DNA of 64,000 nt from Nocardioides faecalis (lineage in GTDB: Bacteria > Actinomycetota > Actinomycetes > Propionibacteriales > Nocardioidaceae), in the NCBI RefSeq assembly GCF_018388425.1, contig NZ_CP074406.1, forward strand, positions 2,604,001 to 2,668,000. The letters run 5' to 3'. Position numbers and translations under genes: made by a program. The notes below the pieces were generated by a model. That model was not told where the DNA came from. It saw nothing but the letters and a program-made list of their open reading frames with translations, and made no database searches. This document shows positions 51,308 through 60,423 of the stretch, piece by piece (position 1 is the first letter of the stretch; each line of letters begins with the position of its first letter).

Positions 51308-51344
51308 GTGACGTGGTGTTGCCCCTCCCGTGACACCACGTCAC
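51308..51344. promoter_or_regulatory. 12-bp inverted repeat before tpx
   Basis: GTGACGTGGTGT and ACACCACGTCAC are separated by 13 bases, 24 bases before the tpx start and 20 after the membrane-protein stop. It could be a terminator hairpin of the upstream gene or an operator for tpx; no T-run is present. Confidence 0.55.
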
Positions 51345-51367
51345 GCCAGACCTGCTAGACAAACCCC

Positions 51368-51859
51368 ATGGCTACCACTGCACTCGGGGGCAACCCCGTC
51401 AACACCGTCGGCGAGCTCCCCGCGGTCGGCTCCGCCGCTCCCGCGTTCGAGCTGGTCGGCTCCGACTTCGCCACCGTCACGCTGCCCGAGGGCTCGCGTG
51501 CGGTGCTCAACATCTTCCCCAGCGTCGACACCGGCGTGTGCGCGGAGAGCGTGCGCAAGTTCAACGCGCTGGCCGCCGGCCTGGAGAACACCGTCGTCAT
51601 CAACGTCTCGGCTGACCTGCCGTTCGCGCAGGCCCGGTTCTGCGGCGCCGAGGGCATCGAGGACGTCACCTCCGCCTCGGCGTTCCGCTCCTCGTTCGGC
51701 ACCGACTACGGCGTGAAGATGGTCGACGGCAAGTTCGAGGGCCTGCTGGCCCGCTCGGTGGTCGTCGTCGACGCCGACGGCAAGGTCGTCTACACCGAGC
51801 TGGTGCCCGAGATCGCCACCGAGCCGGACTACGACGCGGCGGTCGCCGCGCTCGGCTGA
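51368..51859 (+). CDS. tpx: thiol peroxidase Tpx
   Basis: The 163-aa atypical 2-Cys peroxiredoxin has the peroxidatic Cys in [10 protein letters not shown] and the resolving Cys in ARFCGAEG, with the Tpx-specific FPSVDT and [12 protein letters not shown] segments. It reduces hydroperoxides with thioredoxin as partner. The length is normal. Confidence 0.96.
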   Translation: MATTALGGNPVNTVGELPAVGSAAPAFELVGSDFATVTLPEGSRAVLNIFPSVDTGVCAESVRKFNALAAGLENTVVINVSADLPFAQARFCGAEGIEDVTSASAFRSSFGTDYGVKMVDGKFEGLLARSVVVVDADGKVVYTELVPEIATEPDYDAAVAALG

Positions 51860-51880
51860 CCCCGCGTCACACCGACCCAC

Positions 51881-51912
51881 GAGCCCCGGGGACCCCACGG
51901 TCCCCGGGGCTC
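51881..51912. terminator. bidirectional terminator between tpx and the ATL gene
   Basis: A perfect stem GAGCCCCGGGGACC / GGTCCCCGGGGCTC with loop CCAC lies between convergent genes and touches the ATL stop codon. Confidence 0.82.
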
Positions 51913-52219
51913 AGTCGTCGGTGGCGGGGTCCCAGAACGCCCGCGGCATGTCCAAGGCACCGCTGGCGCGCAGCGGCGTGCCCTCCGCGCGGTAGTGGGC
52001 CCGGGCGCGTTCGCCGTGGCTGGGCGGCAGCGAGCCGTCGGCACGCACGACCCGCCACCACGGCACCGGTGCGCCGTGCCGGGCCAGCGCGGTGCCGACG
52101 CGACGCGGGCCACCGCCGAGCACGGCCGCCAGGGCGCCGTACGTCGTCACCCGGCCGGGCGGGACCTGCTCGACCAGGTCGAGCAGGCTCTCGACGTACG
52201 TCTCGTCCACGGGCGCCAT
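51911..52219 (-). CDS. alkyltransferase-like protein (MGMT fold, no active cysteine)
   Basis: The 102-aa protein has the MGMT DNA-binding half (VPPGRVTTYGALAAVLG) but the reactive PCHR motif reads PWWR, so it cannot transfer alkyl groups. Such ATL proteins bind alkylated guanine and pass it to nucleotide excision repair. Its place near moeZ parallels mycobacterial Rv3204. Confidence 0.9.
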   Translation of the reverse strand: MAPVDETYVESLLDLVEQVPPGRVTTYGALAAVLGGGPRRVGTALARHGAPVPWWRVVRADGSLPPSHGERARAHYRAEGTPLRASGALDMPRAFWDPATDD

Positions 52220-52266
52220 TCAACACGCGGCCCCGGCGTCCGGCCGCGTCCGGCCGCACACGCGCC

Positions 52267-52297
52267 GAGAGCCCCGTCCGGTGCGGACGGGGCTCTC
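52267..52297 (-). terminator. moeZ terminator
   Basis: A perfect 13-bp stem GAGAGCCCCGTCC / GGACGGGGCTCTC with loop GGTGC lies about 140 bases past the moeZ stop. No T-run is visible on either strand beyond TTGC. Confidence 0.7.
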
Positions 52298-52433
52298 AGT
52301 TGCTCCCTCGTGCGGTAGACGCATGTCGAGTCGCAGGGCGCAGGCGGGGCGTGCCAGCCGGCGCTAGGAGTTCAACGAACCGGCGGCGGGCTGGTTACGA
52401 CAGCTCGGCGCCCGTCGGCGCTGCCGGCCCGGC

Positions 52434-53642
52434 TCAGTAGCTGGGCTGGCTGGGGTCGATCTGGTTGACCCAGGCCACCACGCCGCCACCCACGTGGACC
52501 GCGTCGTCGTACCCGGCGCCCTTGACGACGGCCAGGCACTCCGCAGAGCGCACGCCCGACTTGCAGTGCAGCACGACCTGCTTCCCGGAGTCGACGCTGG
52601 GCAGCTGGGACAGCGCGTTGCCGTTGAGGAACTCGCCCTTGGGGATCAGCACCGCGCCCGGGATGTGGTTGATCTCGGCCTCGGCGGGCTCGCGGACGTC
52701 GACGAGCACGAAGTCGCGGCTGCCCTCCTCGCGCTCCTTGAGCATCGCGTCGAGCTGGGTGACGCTGATCGTGGCGTCGGCGGCGGCGTCGGCGGCCTCC
52801 TCAGAGATCGCGCCGCAGAACGACTCGTAGTCGATCAGGTCGGTGACCGTCGGGTTCTCGCCGCACAGCGCGCAGTTGGGGTCCTTGCGGACCTTCAGCT
52901 TGCGCCACTCCAGCTCGAGTGCGTCGTAGATGACGAGCTTGCCGATGGCCGGCTCGCCGGCGCCGATGAGCACCTTGATGGCCTCGTTGACCTGGATGGA
53001 GCCGATCTGGGCGCACAGCACACCCAGCACGCCACCCTCGGCGCAGGAGGGGACCATGCCCGGCGGCGGCGGCTCCGGGTAGAGGCAGCGGTAGCAGGGG
53101 GCGTCGTCGGCCATCGTCGGCGCGAACACCGAGGCCTGGCCGTCGAAGCGGTAGATGGAGCCCCACACGTACGGGATCCCCAGGAAGTACGCCGCGTCGT
53201 TGACCATGTAGCGGGTGGCGAAGTTGTCGGTGCCGTCGACGATCAGGTCGTAGCCGGAGAAGATCTCGCGCACGTTGTCGTTGTCGAGACGCTCGTTGTG
53301 CACGATCACGTTCACCAGCGGGTTGATCTCGGCGATCGACTCCTGCGCGGAGACCGCCTTCGGCCGGCCCACGTCGGACTGGCCGTGGATCACCTGACGC
53401 TGCAGGTTGGACTCGTCGACCTCGTCGAACTCGACGATGCCGAGCGTGCCGACACCGGCGGCGGCGAGGTAGAGCAGCGCCGGGCTGCCCAGGCCACCCG
53501 CGCCGATGACGAGGACCTTGGCGTTCTTCAGCCGCTTCTGCCCGTCCATCGCCACGTCGGGGATGATCAGGTGGCGGCTGTAGCGGCGGACCTCGTCGAT
53601 GGTCAGCTCGGCAGCCGGCTCGACCAGCGCGGGAAAGCTCAC
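52434..53642 (-). CDS. moeZ: adenylyltransferase/sulfurtransferase MoeZ
   Basis: The 402-aa protein joins a MoeB/ThiF-type domain (nucleotide motif GAGGLGSPALLYLAAAG, zinc pairs CYRCLYP and CALCGEN) to a C-terminal rhodanese with active Cys in LHCKSGVRS. It activates and thiolates small sulphur-carrier proteins used for Mo-cofactor, thiamine and cysteine synthesis. It is divergent from the TetR gene. Confidence 0.95.
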   Translation of the reverse strand: MSFPALVEPAAELTIDEVRRYSRHLIIPDVAMDGQKRLKNAKVLVIGAGGLGSPALLYLAAAGVGTLGIVEFDEVDESNLQRQVIHGQSDVGRPKAVSAQESIAEINPLVNVIVHNERLDNDNVREIFSGYDLIVDGTDNFATRYMVNDAAYFLGIPYVWGSIYRFDGQASVFAPTMADDAPCYRCLYPEPPPPGMVPSCAEGGVLGVLCAQIGSIQVNEAIKVLIGAGEPAIGKLVIYDALELEWRKLKVRKDPNCALCGENPTVTDLIDYESFCGAISEEAADAAADATISVTQLDAMLKEREEGSRDFVLVDVREPAEAEINHIPGAVLIPKGEFLNGNALSQLPSVDSGKQVVLHCKSGVRSAECLAVVKGAGYDDAVHVGGGVVAWVNQIDPSQPSY

Positions 53643-53831
53643 GTCGTAACTCCTCGTTGTCGTCTGCCCCGGGGCTCACACCGCGGGGTCACCGGGTCCA
53701 ACGCCACCGACGGGCGAACTGTTCCCGGTATCTCCATGGTCCCCGTGCCCCTCACGCCCTCCGCGCCGCGTCCCGTCATCCGGACCGGGCTGTGCCGGGA
53801 CCCGGGCCTACCAGCGAGTAGTGTTCGGGAC

Positions 53832-54491
53832 GTGGCAAGTCAGCAGCTCAACTCGGACGAGAACCCCGCACGCGGCGTACGCCTGCCGCGGCGCGAGCGA
53901 CGGGCACAGCTGCTCTCCGCGGCGCTGGAGGTCTTCGTCGCGCAGGGCTACCACGCCGCCGCCATGGACGACATCGCCGAGCGCGCAGGCGTCTCCAAGC
54001 CCGTGCTCTACCAGCACTTCCCCGGCAAGCTCGAGCTCTACCTGGCCATCCTGGACGCCGCCTGCGACTCGATCATCGCCAGCTGCCGCGCCGCCCTGGA
54101 GTCCACCCACGACAACAAGCGGCGCGTGGCCGCGGCGATCGACGCCTTCTACGCCTACGTGGCGCACGACACGGGCGCCTTCCGCCTGGTCTTCGAGTCC
54201 GACCTGACCAGCGAGCAGGCGGTGCGCGACCACGTCGACCGGGTCACCGCCGAGTGCGCCGACATGATCGCCGCGGTGATCCGCGACGACGCCGGCCTGC
54301 CCGCCCCGGCCGCGCGGCTGCTCGCCGTCTCCTTGGTCGGCATGGGCCAGGTCAGCGCGCGGTTCTGGCTGGCCGACACCGACAACGGCGCCTCCGGCCT
54401 GACCCGGGAGGAGGCTGCGGCACTGGTCTCCGGGCTGGCCTGGCGCGGCATCCGCGGCTACCCGCTGAGCGACGAGCACGCCGACGGCTGA
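53832..54491 (+). CDS. TetR-family regulator
   Basis: The 219-aa protein has an N-terminal helix-turn-helix (AALEVFVAQGYHAAAMDDIAERAGVSK, seen in parts, then LYQHFPGK). The ligand domain is unassigned. Start GTG 53832 is chosen because it gives a compact N-terminus before the HTH. It parallels Rv3208 and is followed by DUF3107 as in mycobacteria. Confidence 0.9.
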   Translation: MASQQLNSDENPARGVRLPRRERRAQLLSAALEVFVAQGYHAAAMDDIAERAGVSKPVLYQHFPGKLELYLAILDAACDSIIASCRAALESTHDNKRRVAAAIDAFYAYVAHDTGAFRLVFESDLTSEQAVRDHVDRVTAECADMIAAVIRDDAGLPAPAARLLAVSLVGMGQVSARFWLADTDNGASGLTREEAAALVSGLAWRGIRGYPLSDEHADG

Positions 54492-54625
54492 GCCCGGGCC
54501 CCGGCCGTCGGGCCGGCTCGGGCCGACCGTCGGGCCACTCGTCAGGGGGCGTGACTAGGCTGACCACGGCGGCCGGGTCCCCTCGGCCGCGCTGAGACGC
54601 CGAGGCAGACACGAGGAGAACCACC

Positions 54626-54856
54626 ATGACCGTCGAGGTCAAGATCGGTGTGCAGAACACCGCCCGGGAGCTCGTCATCGAGACCGACGAGTCCAACGAG
54701 TCCGTCGCGGGCCTGGTCCGCGAAGCGCTCGGCCAGGACGACGGTGTGCTGACCCTGACCGACACCAAGGGCAAGGTCACCGTGGTCCCGATCGCCAACC
54801 TCGCCTACGTCGAGATCGGCCGCAGCGTCGCCGGGCAGGTCGGCTTCCGCAGCTGA
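54626..54856 (+). CDS. DUF3107 family small protein
   Basis: The 76-aa protein (TVEVKIGVQNTARELVIET start, IANLAYVEIG near the end) matches the DUF3107/TB9.4 family, conserved in actinobacteria and of unknown function. ATG 54626 follows AGGAGAA. It neighbours the TetR gene as expected. Confidence 0.92.
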   Translation: MTVEVKIGVQNTARELVIETDESNESVAGLVREALGQDDGVLTLTDTKGKVTVVPIANLAYVEIGRSVAGQVGFRS

Positions 54857-54931
54857 GGCCCCTCGCGGGTCGCACCCGGCGCCGGCGTCGCACGCAGGTG
54901 CGTCGTCGGCGCGGGTGCCTACACTGAGCCC

Positions 54932-55306
54932 GTGAGCCGAACGCGGACCTACGAGTACGCGCGCCTGTGGGTGCCGCTGTACGACGCTGCCGCGCAGGCC
55001 GTCACCCGGCCGGTCTACCTGATCGAGGCCGCGGACGGCTTCGAGGGCGTCGCCGCGGAGAAGAACACCACCCTGATGGGGCTGTTCAGCGAGCTGGGCG
55101 GCGAGGGCTGGCGGATCGAGCCGACCGCGATGCGGGTGGACACCCCGGACCCGGCCATCCAGCTGCTCATCGATGCCACCCTCGACGAGGCCGACCACGC
55201 CACCGCGCCCGAGCAGCTGGCCAGCGCGGTCGGCTCCGGCGGTGACCCGGCCGGGACCGTGGCGCAGTTCGACGTCTACAACATGCGGCGGCGCGGCCGC
55301 GCCTGA
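54932..55306 (+). CDS. hypothetical protein, DUF5703-like
   Basis: The 124-aa soluble protein (SRTRTYEYARLWVPLYD start, LGGEGWRIEPT centre) resembles DUF5703-type proteins with a YEY...W..EGW pattern. Function is unknown. The GTG start at 54932 is the first in the open frame. Confidence 0.72.
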   Translation: MSRTRTYEYARLWVPLYDAAAQAVTRPVYLIEAADGFEGVAAEKNTTLMGLFSELGGEGWRIEPTAMRVDTPDPAIQLLIDATLDEADHATAPEQLASAVGSGGDPAGTVAQFDVYNMRRRGRA

Positions 55307-55352
55307 CACCGCTGCCTGGGACGGTCCGCTCCGGAACGCCCAGCACGCACGC

Positions 55353-56270
55353 TCAGTGCGCGAAGAGGTCGCCGAGCTCGGCGACCCGGTCCAGCACCTG
55401 CGCCGGGGTGAACTGCTCCAGGGCGAGCGGGTCGTGGGCCCCCGCCTCGACCTCCTCCCACGTCAGCGGCGTGGCGACCTGGGGCCGTGGCGTGGCACGC
55501 AGCGAGTACGGCGCCACGGTCGTCTTCGACCCGGCGTTCTGCGACCAGTCGAGGAACACCTTGCCGCGGCGGCGCGCCTTGGTCATCGTGGCGGTGACCA
55601 GGTCGCCGTGCTCGGCCTGCAGGCCCTCGGCGACCTCCTTGGCCAGCGCCGTGGTCTCCTCGGGGTCGCGGGGCTCGGGCAGCCGGGCGTAGAGGTGCAG
55701 CCCCTTGCTGCCGCTGGTCACCGGCAGCGCCTCCAGTCCGTGCTCGGCGAGGGTCTCGCGCACCCACAGCGCGACCTGGCAGCACTCGTGCAGCCCTGCG
55801 GGCTCGCCGGGGTCCAGGTCGATCACGACGCGGTCGGCACCTTGCGGGGCGCCGGCGTCGTCGACCGTCCACTGGTGCACGTGCAGCTCGAGCGCGGCCA
55901 GGTTCACCGCCCAGACCAAGGTGGGCAGCGTGTCGACGACGGGGAACACGATGGTGTCGCCGTTGCGGCTCGGGCCGCGGCTGCCGGTGGTGGGCACCTC
56001 GGCGGTGCGCACCCACCCCGGGGCTCCGGCCGGAACGTTCTTCTCGAAGAAGCTGGACTCCCCCACCCCGTGCGGCCACCTGATCCGCGTCACCGGCCGA
56101 GAGCCCAGGTGCGGCAGCAGCACCGGCGCGATCCGGGCGTAGTAGTCCAGCACCTCCCCCTTCGTGGTGCCGGTGGCGGGGAACAGCACCTTCTCCAGGT
56201 TCGTCAGCCGCAGGGTGCGGCCCTCGACGTCGACGTGCACCTCGGTGCCCGGCTGCTGCGGGCGTGCCAT
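55353..56270 (-). CDS. LigD-type DNA polymerase/primase (NHEJ)
   Basis: The 305-aa protein is the LigD polymerase domain as a stand-alone gene: LTNLEKVLFPATGTTKGEVLDYY (first part), WPHGVGESSFFEKN, VIDLDPGE with catalytic Asp pair, and TSGSKGLHLYARL. It fills and extends broken ends for joining. ATG 56270 overlaps the ligase stop by one base (TGATG). Confidence 0.92.
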   Translation of the reverse strand: MARPQQPGTEVHVDVEGRTLRLTNLEKVLFPATGTTKGEVLDYYARIAPVLLPHLGSRPVTRIRWPHGVGESSFFEKNVPAGAPGWVRTAEVPTTGSRGPSRNGDTIVFPVVDTLPTLVWAVNLAALELHVHQWTVDDAGAPQGADRVVIDLDPGEPAGLHECCQVALWVRETLAEHGLEALPVTSGSKGLHLYARLPEPRDPEETTALAKEVAEGLQAEHGDLVTATMTKARRRGKVFLDWSQNAGSKTTVAPYSLRATPRPQVATPLTWEEVEAGAHDPLALEQFTPAQVLDRVAELGDLFAH

Positions 56271-57235
56271 CAGTCCGCTCCCCCGTCCGCGGCGGCAGCG
56301 TCCGGCGCGAGGTCGTCGGGGGAAAGGTCGGAGCGCACCCCCTGGAAGGAGGGCTGGCGCAGCCGCTCGTAGCCGCTGCCGTGGGTGTCCACGTCGACCA
56401 CGACCACCGGCTCCACCCACGTGCAGCCGGTGGCGTCGATGCGCGGCACCTCGTCGGCGAACGGGCTGGCGCCACGGTGCAGCGGGGCGAGCAGCTCGGT
56501 GAGCAGGCGGGTCTGCTTCGCCCCGATGCCGCTGCCCACCCGGCCGCGGTAGCGCAGGCCCTCGCCGGTGACCTCGCCGACCAGCAACGCCGCCAGCCGG
56601 TCGCTGGTACCGGTCTGCGGGCGCCAGCCACCGACCACGTACGAGCCGCGGTGCCGGTGCGCGAACTTCAACCAGTGCGGGCTGCGCACGCCCGGGCGGT
56701 ACGGCGAGTCGCGGCGCTTGGAGACGATGCCCTCCAGACCCTGGGCGCGAGTGGCGTCGAAGAGCATCGGGCCGTCGTCGTACTCGACGGGGACCTGCCA
56801 GCCGGACCCGGCCAGGTCGAGGTCGGCGAGGCGACGCCGGCGCTCGGTCAGCGGCAGGTCGCACAGGTCCGTGCCCGCGAGCCGGAGCACGTCGAAGACC
56901 ATGAACGTGGCGGGCACGCGCCGGGCCAGGCGGGCCACGGTCGCGGCCTTGCGCACGTGCATCCGGTCCATCAGCACCCGGAAGTCCGGCACGCCGCGCT
57001 CGTTGAGTGCGATGATCTCGCCGTCCACGACGGTGTCGGAGCCCACCGGCGGCGGCGTGGTCAGCTCGGGCCACGCCGGCGTGATGGAGTTGCCGTTGCG
57101 GCTGCGCAGCGCCACCTCGCCGGCGGTGATCGTGGCCAGGGCGCGCACCCCGTCCCACTTCACCTCGTGGCACCACTCCTCGCCGGGCGGGACGTGCGTG
57201 CCCGGCGTGGCCAGCATCGGCAGCAGGTCGCTCAC
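56270..57235 (-). CDS. ATP-dependent DNA ligase (LigD ligase part)
   Basis: The 321-aa protein has the catalytic lysine motif EVKWDGVRA, VDGEIIALNE, FMVFDVLRL, EGIVSKRRDSPYRPG and WLKF, then an OB-fold. It matches the ligase part of LigD but lacks a phosphoesterase domain. GTG 57235 is the likely start (VSDLLPMLATPG). It is translationally linked to the polymerase gene. Confidence 0.92.
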   Translation of the reverse strand: MSDLLPMLATPGTHVPPGEEWCHEVKWDGVRALATITAGEVALRSRNGNSITPAWPELTTPPPVGSDTVVDGEIIALNERGVPDFRVLMDRMHVRKAATVARLARRVPATFMVFDVLRLAGTDLCDLPLTERRRRLADLDLAGSGWQVPVEYDDGPMLFDATRAQGLEGIVSKRRDSPYRPGVRSPHWLKFAHRHRGSYVVGGWRPQTGTSDRLAALLVGEVTGEGLRYRGRVGSGIGAKQTRLLTELLAPLHRGASPFADEVPRIDATGCTWVEPVVVVDVDTHGSGYERLRQPSFQGVRSDLSPDDLAPDAAAADGGAD

Positions 57236-57337
57236 CCCGACATCATGCCCGGCCGCTGCGCACCGGGCCGGCATCCGGCCCCGCACCGTGATCTCGACCC
57301 TCGATCCGCACTGGCGCCCCCACGTAGGGTGAGTCAC

Positions 57338-58357
57338 ATGCGTGCGATCTGGAAGGGCGCGGTCTCCTTCGGCCTCGTCAGCGTGCCCGTCAAGCTCTAC
57401 AGCGCCACCGAGAGCCACGACGTCTCGTTCCGCCAGGTCCACGCCAAGGACGGCGGCCGGATCAAGTACCAGCGCATCTGCTCGATCGACGGCGAGGAGG
57501 TGCCCTACTCCGACATCGCCAAGGGCTACGAGACCGAGGACGGCGAGATGGTCGTCCTCGACGACGAGGACCTCGCGAACCTGCCGACCACCTCCTCGCG
57601 CGAGATCGCGGTGGAGAAGTTCGTCCCGGCCGACCAGATCGACCCGATGCTGTTCGAGAAGTCCTACTACCTCGAGCCGGAGGGCAGCGCCGCGAAGCCG
57701 TACGCGCTGCTGCGCCAGGCGCTGCTGGACGCCAACCGGATGGCGGTCGTCACCGTCGCACTGCGCCAGCGCACCACCACCGCCGTGCTGAGGGTTCGCC
57801 CGACCGAGAACGGCGACGTGATCGTGCTGCAGACGATGATGTGGCCCGACGAGATCCGCGTCCCCGACTTCACCGTGGAGTCCGGCGAGGTCAAGGACGC
57901 CGAGGTCAAGATGGCGAAGATGCTCATCGAGACCCTCGCCGGGGACTTCGACCCCAGCGAGTTCGAGGACGACTACGCCGAGGCCGTCGAGGCGATGGTG
58001 AAGACCAAGATCGAGGGCGGCGAGGTCAAGCGCACCGAGACCTCGACGAAGTCCGGCGGCGAGGTCGTCGACCTGCTCGCAGCACTGCAGCGCTCGGTGG
58101 AGGCGGCGAAGACCTCGCGCGGCGAGTCCACCCCCGACGAGAACGACGGCTCCGGCTCGAAGGGCAGCGGGTCGAAGGGCAGCGGCTCGACGGCGAAGAA
58201 GAGCGCCGCCAAGAAGACCGCGACGAAGAAGTCGGCCGCCAAGAAGGACTCCTCGGGCGGGTCGGGCAAGAGCACGACCAAGAAGGCCGCCGCCAAGAAG
58301 AGCACGACGGCGAAGAAGAGCGCCGCGAAGAAGACCGCGGCCCGCAAGGCCAGCTGA
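57338..58357 (+). CDS. ku: Ku end-binding protein
   Basis: The 339-aa bacterial Ku has the core start MRAIWKGAVSFGLVSVPV, CSIDGEEVPYSDI and a dimer domain, then a long lysine/alanine tail (AKKSAAKKTATKK) that adds DNA binding. It is divergent from the ligase/polymerase pair, with about 100 bases between them, so they form one NHEJ locus. Confidence 0.96.
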   Translation: MRAIWKGAVSFGLVSVPVKLYSATESHDVSFRQVHAKDGGRIKYQRICSIDGEEVPYSDIAKGYETEDGEMVVLDDEDLANLPTTSSREIAVEKFVPADQIDPMLFEKSYYLEPEGSAAKPYALLRQALLDANRMAVVTVALRQRTTTAVLRVRPTENGDVIVLQTMMWPDEIRVPDFTVESGEVKDAEVKMAKMLIETLAGDFDPSEFEDDYAEAVEAMVKTKIEGGEVKRTETSTKSGGEVVDLLAALQRSVEAAKTSRGESTPDENDGSGSKGSGSKGSGSTAKKSAAKKTATKKSAAKKDSSGGSGKSTTKKAAAKKSTTAKKSAAKKTAARKAS

Positions 58358-58405
58358 GCCCGACCCGGCCCGATCCGGCGCGGTCGGAGCGGCGTACGCC
58401 GGAGG

Positions 58406-58471
58406 TCACGACTCGGCGTACGGAAGCTCACGAGTCGGGGGACGGAAACTCACGACTCGGCGGGCGGGGAT
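58406..58471. repeat. three 22-bp tandem repeats with internal dyads
   Basis: Units start at 58406, 58428 and 58450: TCACGACTCGGCGTACGGAAGC, then a copy with CGAGTCG, then again CGACTCG. The middle unit is thus complementary to its neighbours and can form a hairpin with either. They lie between the convergent ku and protease stops. Confidence 0.82.
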
Positions 58472-60414
58472 CAGCTGGTGGCGTCCTCGGCGCTGCGGAT
58501 CAGGGGCTTGACCGCGTCGATCGAGCGGATCCGGCCGCTGGTGACCGGTGTGTCGGCGTCGGAGAAGAGCGCGGTCGGGATCCCGATCAGCTGTCCGTCG
58601 TTGTTGATCGCCATGCCGCCGGAGTTGCCCGGCGCGATCCGGGCGTCGGTGTCGAGCTCCGAGCGCGGTCCCAGCTCCGGGTCGTTGAGCACGGTGGAGA
58701 TGACTCCGGTGGTCACCGTGATCGAGTCGCCGGAGCCGGCCACCGCCGGGAAGCCGAGCACCGTGACGTCGTCGCCGGCCCGCAGGTCGTCGGAGTTGCC
58801 GATCGGCACGGTGGGCAGGTCGAGCGTCCCGTCGAGGTCGCTGCCGTCGGCGTTGGCGTAGATCTGCAGCACCGCCGCGTCCAGCTCGCCGTCGGCATCG
58901 ACGACCCGGGCCCGGTAGGCGGCCGGCGCGTTGGTGTCCGTCATGCCGTCGGTCAGCGAGACGAGCAGGAAGTCGGGGTTCGCGATCTGGTCGCCGCCGT
59001 ACTGCTCCGAGAGGCCGGCGGCCTCGGGCTGGGCGACGTGCGCGTTGGTCAGGATCAGACCATCGGCGCGGATGATCGATCCGGAGCCGTGGTAGGTGCC
59101 GGTGCGGGACGGGTCGCCGAGCAGGTGGGTCTCGGCGGTGATCTTCACGGTCGCCGCCTTTGCGGCTTCGAGCTCCGCGGGGGTCAGGTACGCCGGGGTG
59201 CTGGGGTCGCCGTCGGCGCTCGCGGAGCCCTCCGGTGGGGCGGTGCGCAAGGAGCCATCGTCGCGGGCGATGAACCAGGCACCCGCCAGCACGCCGATCG
59301 CCAGCACCAGGGCGGCGGCCACCGCGCCCCAGACCACCAGCTGCCGGCGCAGCCGGCGGCGCGCGATCCGGCGCTCCTCCTCCACCGCGGACAGGATCGG
59401 CACCAGGCTCAGCTCCGGCCCGGCGACGGGGTGCCCCAGGCGCAGGTCGAGCCGCTCGTCGAAGCGGCGCTGCACCACCCGGCGGCCGTCCGCGAAGGTG
59501 CCCTCGTTGGACAGGTTCACGTACACCCAGCCGTCGGGCACCGCGTCGATGCGCCCGTGCATCCGCGAGCAGGAGGGGTCGGTGAGCACCACGGTGGCGT
59601 CGCTGCGCCGGCCCACGGTGATCTGCGCGGGGTGACGGAACCGGTGCTCGCGGCCCTCCGCCACGATCAGCAGGTCCGGCCCGCTGCGCGGCGCTACGAC
59701 GCCGGGCTGGCCCGGCGCACCCGGCTGCGGCCGGGCCACGGCCAACACCTGGGTGGCGTCATCGCCGGGCAGCACCACACTGCTGCCGGGCGGGAGCGCG
59801 GGACGCGCGCCGGGCTGGCTGGGCTCGCCCGACCGGGGCTGCTCACCGTGGGCGGGAGTGCTGGGGACCGGGGTGCCGTGGGCGGGGGTGCCTGGCGCCT
59901 GTGGCGCGAACCGGGCACCTGCCGGGGCCGGTTGGCCACCGGGCGCAGCCGTGGGCGGACCTGACGGCGGGGCCGCGGGCGGATTCGCCGGCATCGACGG
60001 CGGCGGAGTCGACGGCGGCGCGTACGGGCTCCACCGTCCGGGCGCCGGCGGCGGTACGGGCGCCGGTGCGGCCACCGGCGGTGCCCCGGACTCCTCGGCG
60101 CGCGGCTGGTACTGCTCGGCCGGGACGAGGGTGAGCGTGCTGCCGGCTGCGGGCGGGCCGCAGCGCACCACGGTCCGCCCGCTCACCCGGTGCTCGCTGA
60201 TCCGGTGGTCGTCGACGAACGTGCCGAACTGGCTGCCGGCGTCGACCAGCACCCACCCGTCGTCGGTGGCGCGCAGCTCGGCGTGCCGGCGTGAGACGGA
60301 GCCGGCGGTCAGCACCACGTCGGCCTCGATGGCCCGGCCGATCCGGAACACGGGCTTGCCCTCGAGGCGGAGCACACGACCCTCGACCTCGACCACCAGC
60401 GCGGACGTCATCAT
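58471..60414 (-). CDS. FHA-domain membrane protein with trypsin-like protease
   Basis: The 647-aa protein has an FHA domain at the N-terminus (GRAIEADVV...SVSRRHAEL), a proline-rich linker, a second FHA domain (GRRSDATVVL...CSRMHGRI), one membrane helix (VVWGAVAAALVLAIGVLAGAW) and an extracytoplasmic serine protease with NAHV, LDAAVLQ and GNSGG. ATG 60414 follows AGGTGG. It could link phosphothreonine signals made by the neighbouring kinase to proteolysis outside the cell. Confidence 0.9.
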   Translation of the reverse strand: MMTSALVVEVEGRVLRLEGKPVFRIGRAIEADVVLTAGSVSRRHAELRATDDGWVLVDAGSQFGTFVDDHRISEHRVSGRTVVRCGPPAAGSTLTLVPAEQYQPRAEESGAPPVAAPAPVPPPAPGRWSPYAPPSTPPPSMPANPPAAPPSGPPTAAPGGQPAPAGARFAPQAPGTPAHGTPVPSTPAHGEQPRSGEPSQPGARPALPPGSSVVLPGDDATQVLAVARPQPGAPGQPGVVAPRSGPDLLIVAEGREHRFRHPAQITVGRRSDATVVLTDPSCSRMHGRIDAVPDGWVYVNLSNEGTFADGRRVVQRRFDERLDLRLGHPVAGPELSLVPILSAVEEERRIARRRLRRQLVVWGAVAAALVLAIGVLAGAWFIARDDGSLRTAPPEGSASADGDPSTPAYLTPAELEAAKAATVKITAETHLLGDPSRTGTYHGSGSIIRADGLILTNAHVAQPEAAGLSEQYGGDQIANPDFLLVSLTDGMTDTNAPAAYRARVVDADGELDAAVLQIYANADGSDLDGTLDLPTVPIGNSDDLRAGDDVTVLGFPAVAGSGDSITVTTGVISTVLNDPELGPRSELDTDARIAPGNSGGMAINNDGQLIGIPTALFSDADTPVTSGRIRSIDAVKPLIRSAEDATS

Positions 60415-60423
60415 GCCCCCCAC

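Noticed and set aside
48672..51362. 896-codon minus-strand frame opposite the polytopic membrane protein
   Set aside because: It is a Gln/Arg/Gly-rich shadow without motifs; the plus strand has a zinc ribbon and regular membrane helices.
52494..53831. Long N-terminal extension of the TetR regulator
   Set aside because: It is antisense to moeZ; the helix-turn-helix begins soon after GTG 53832.
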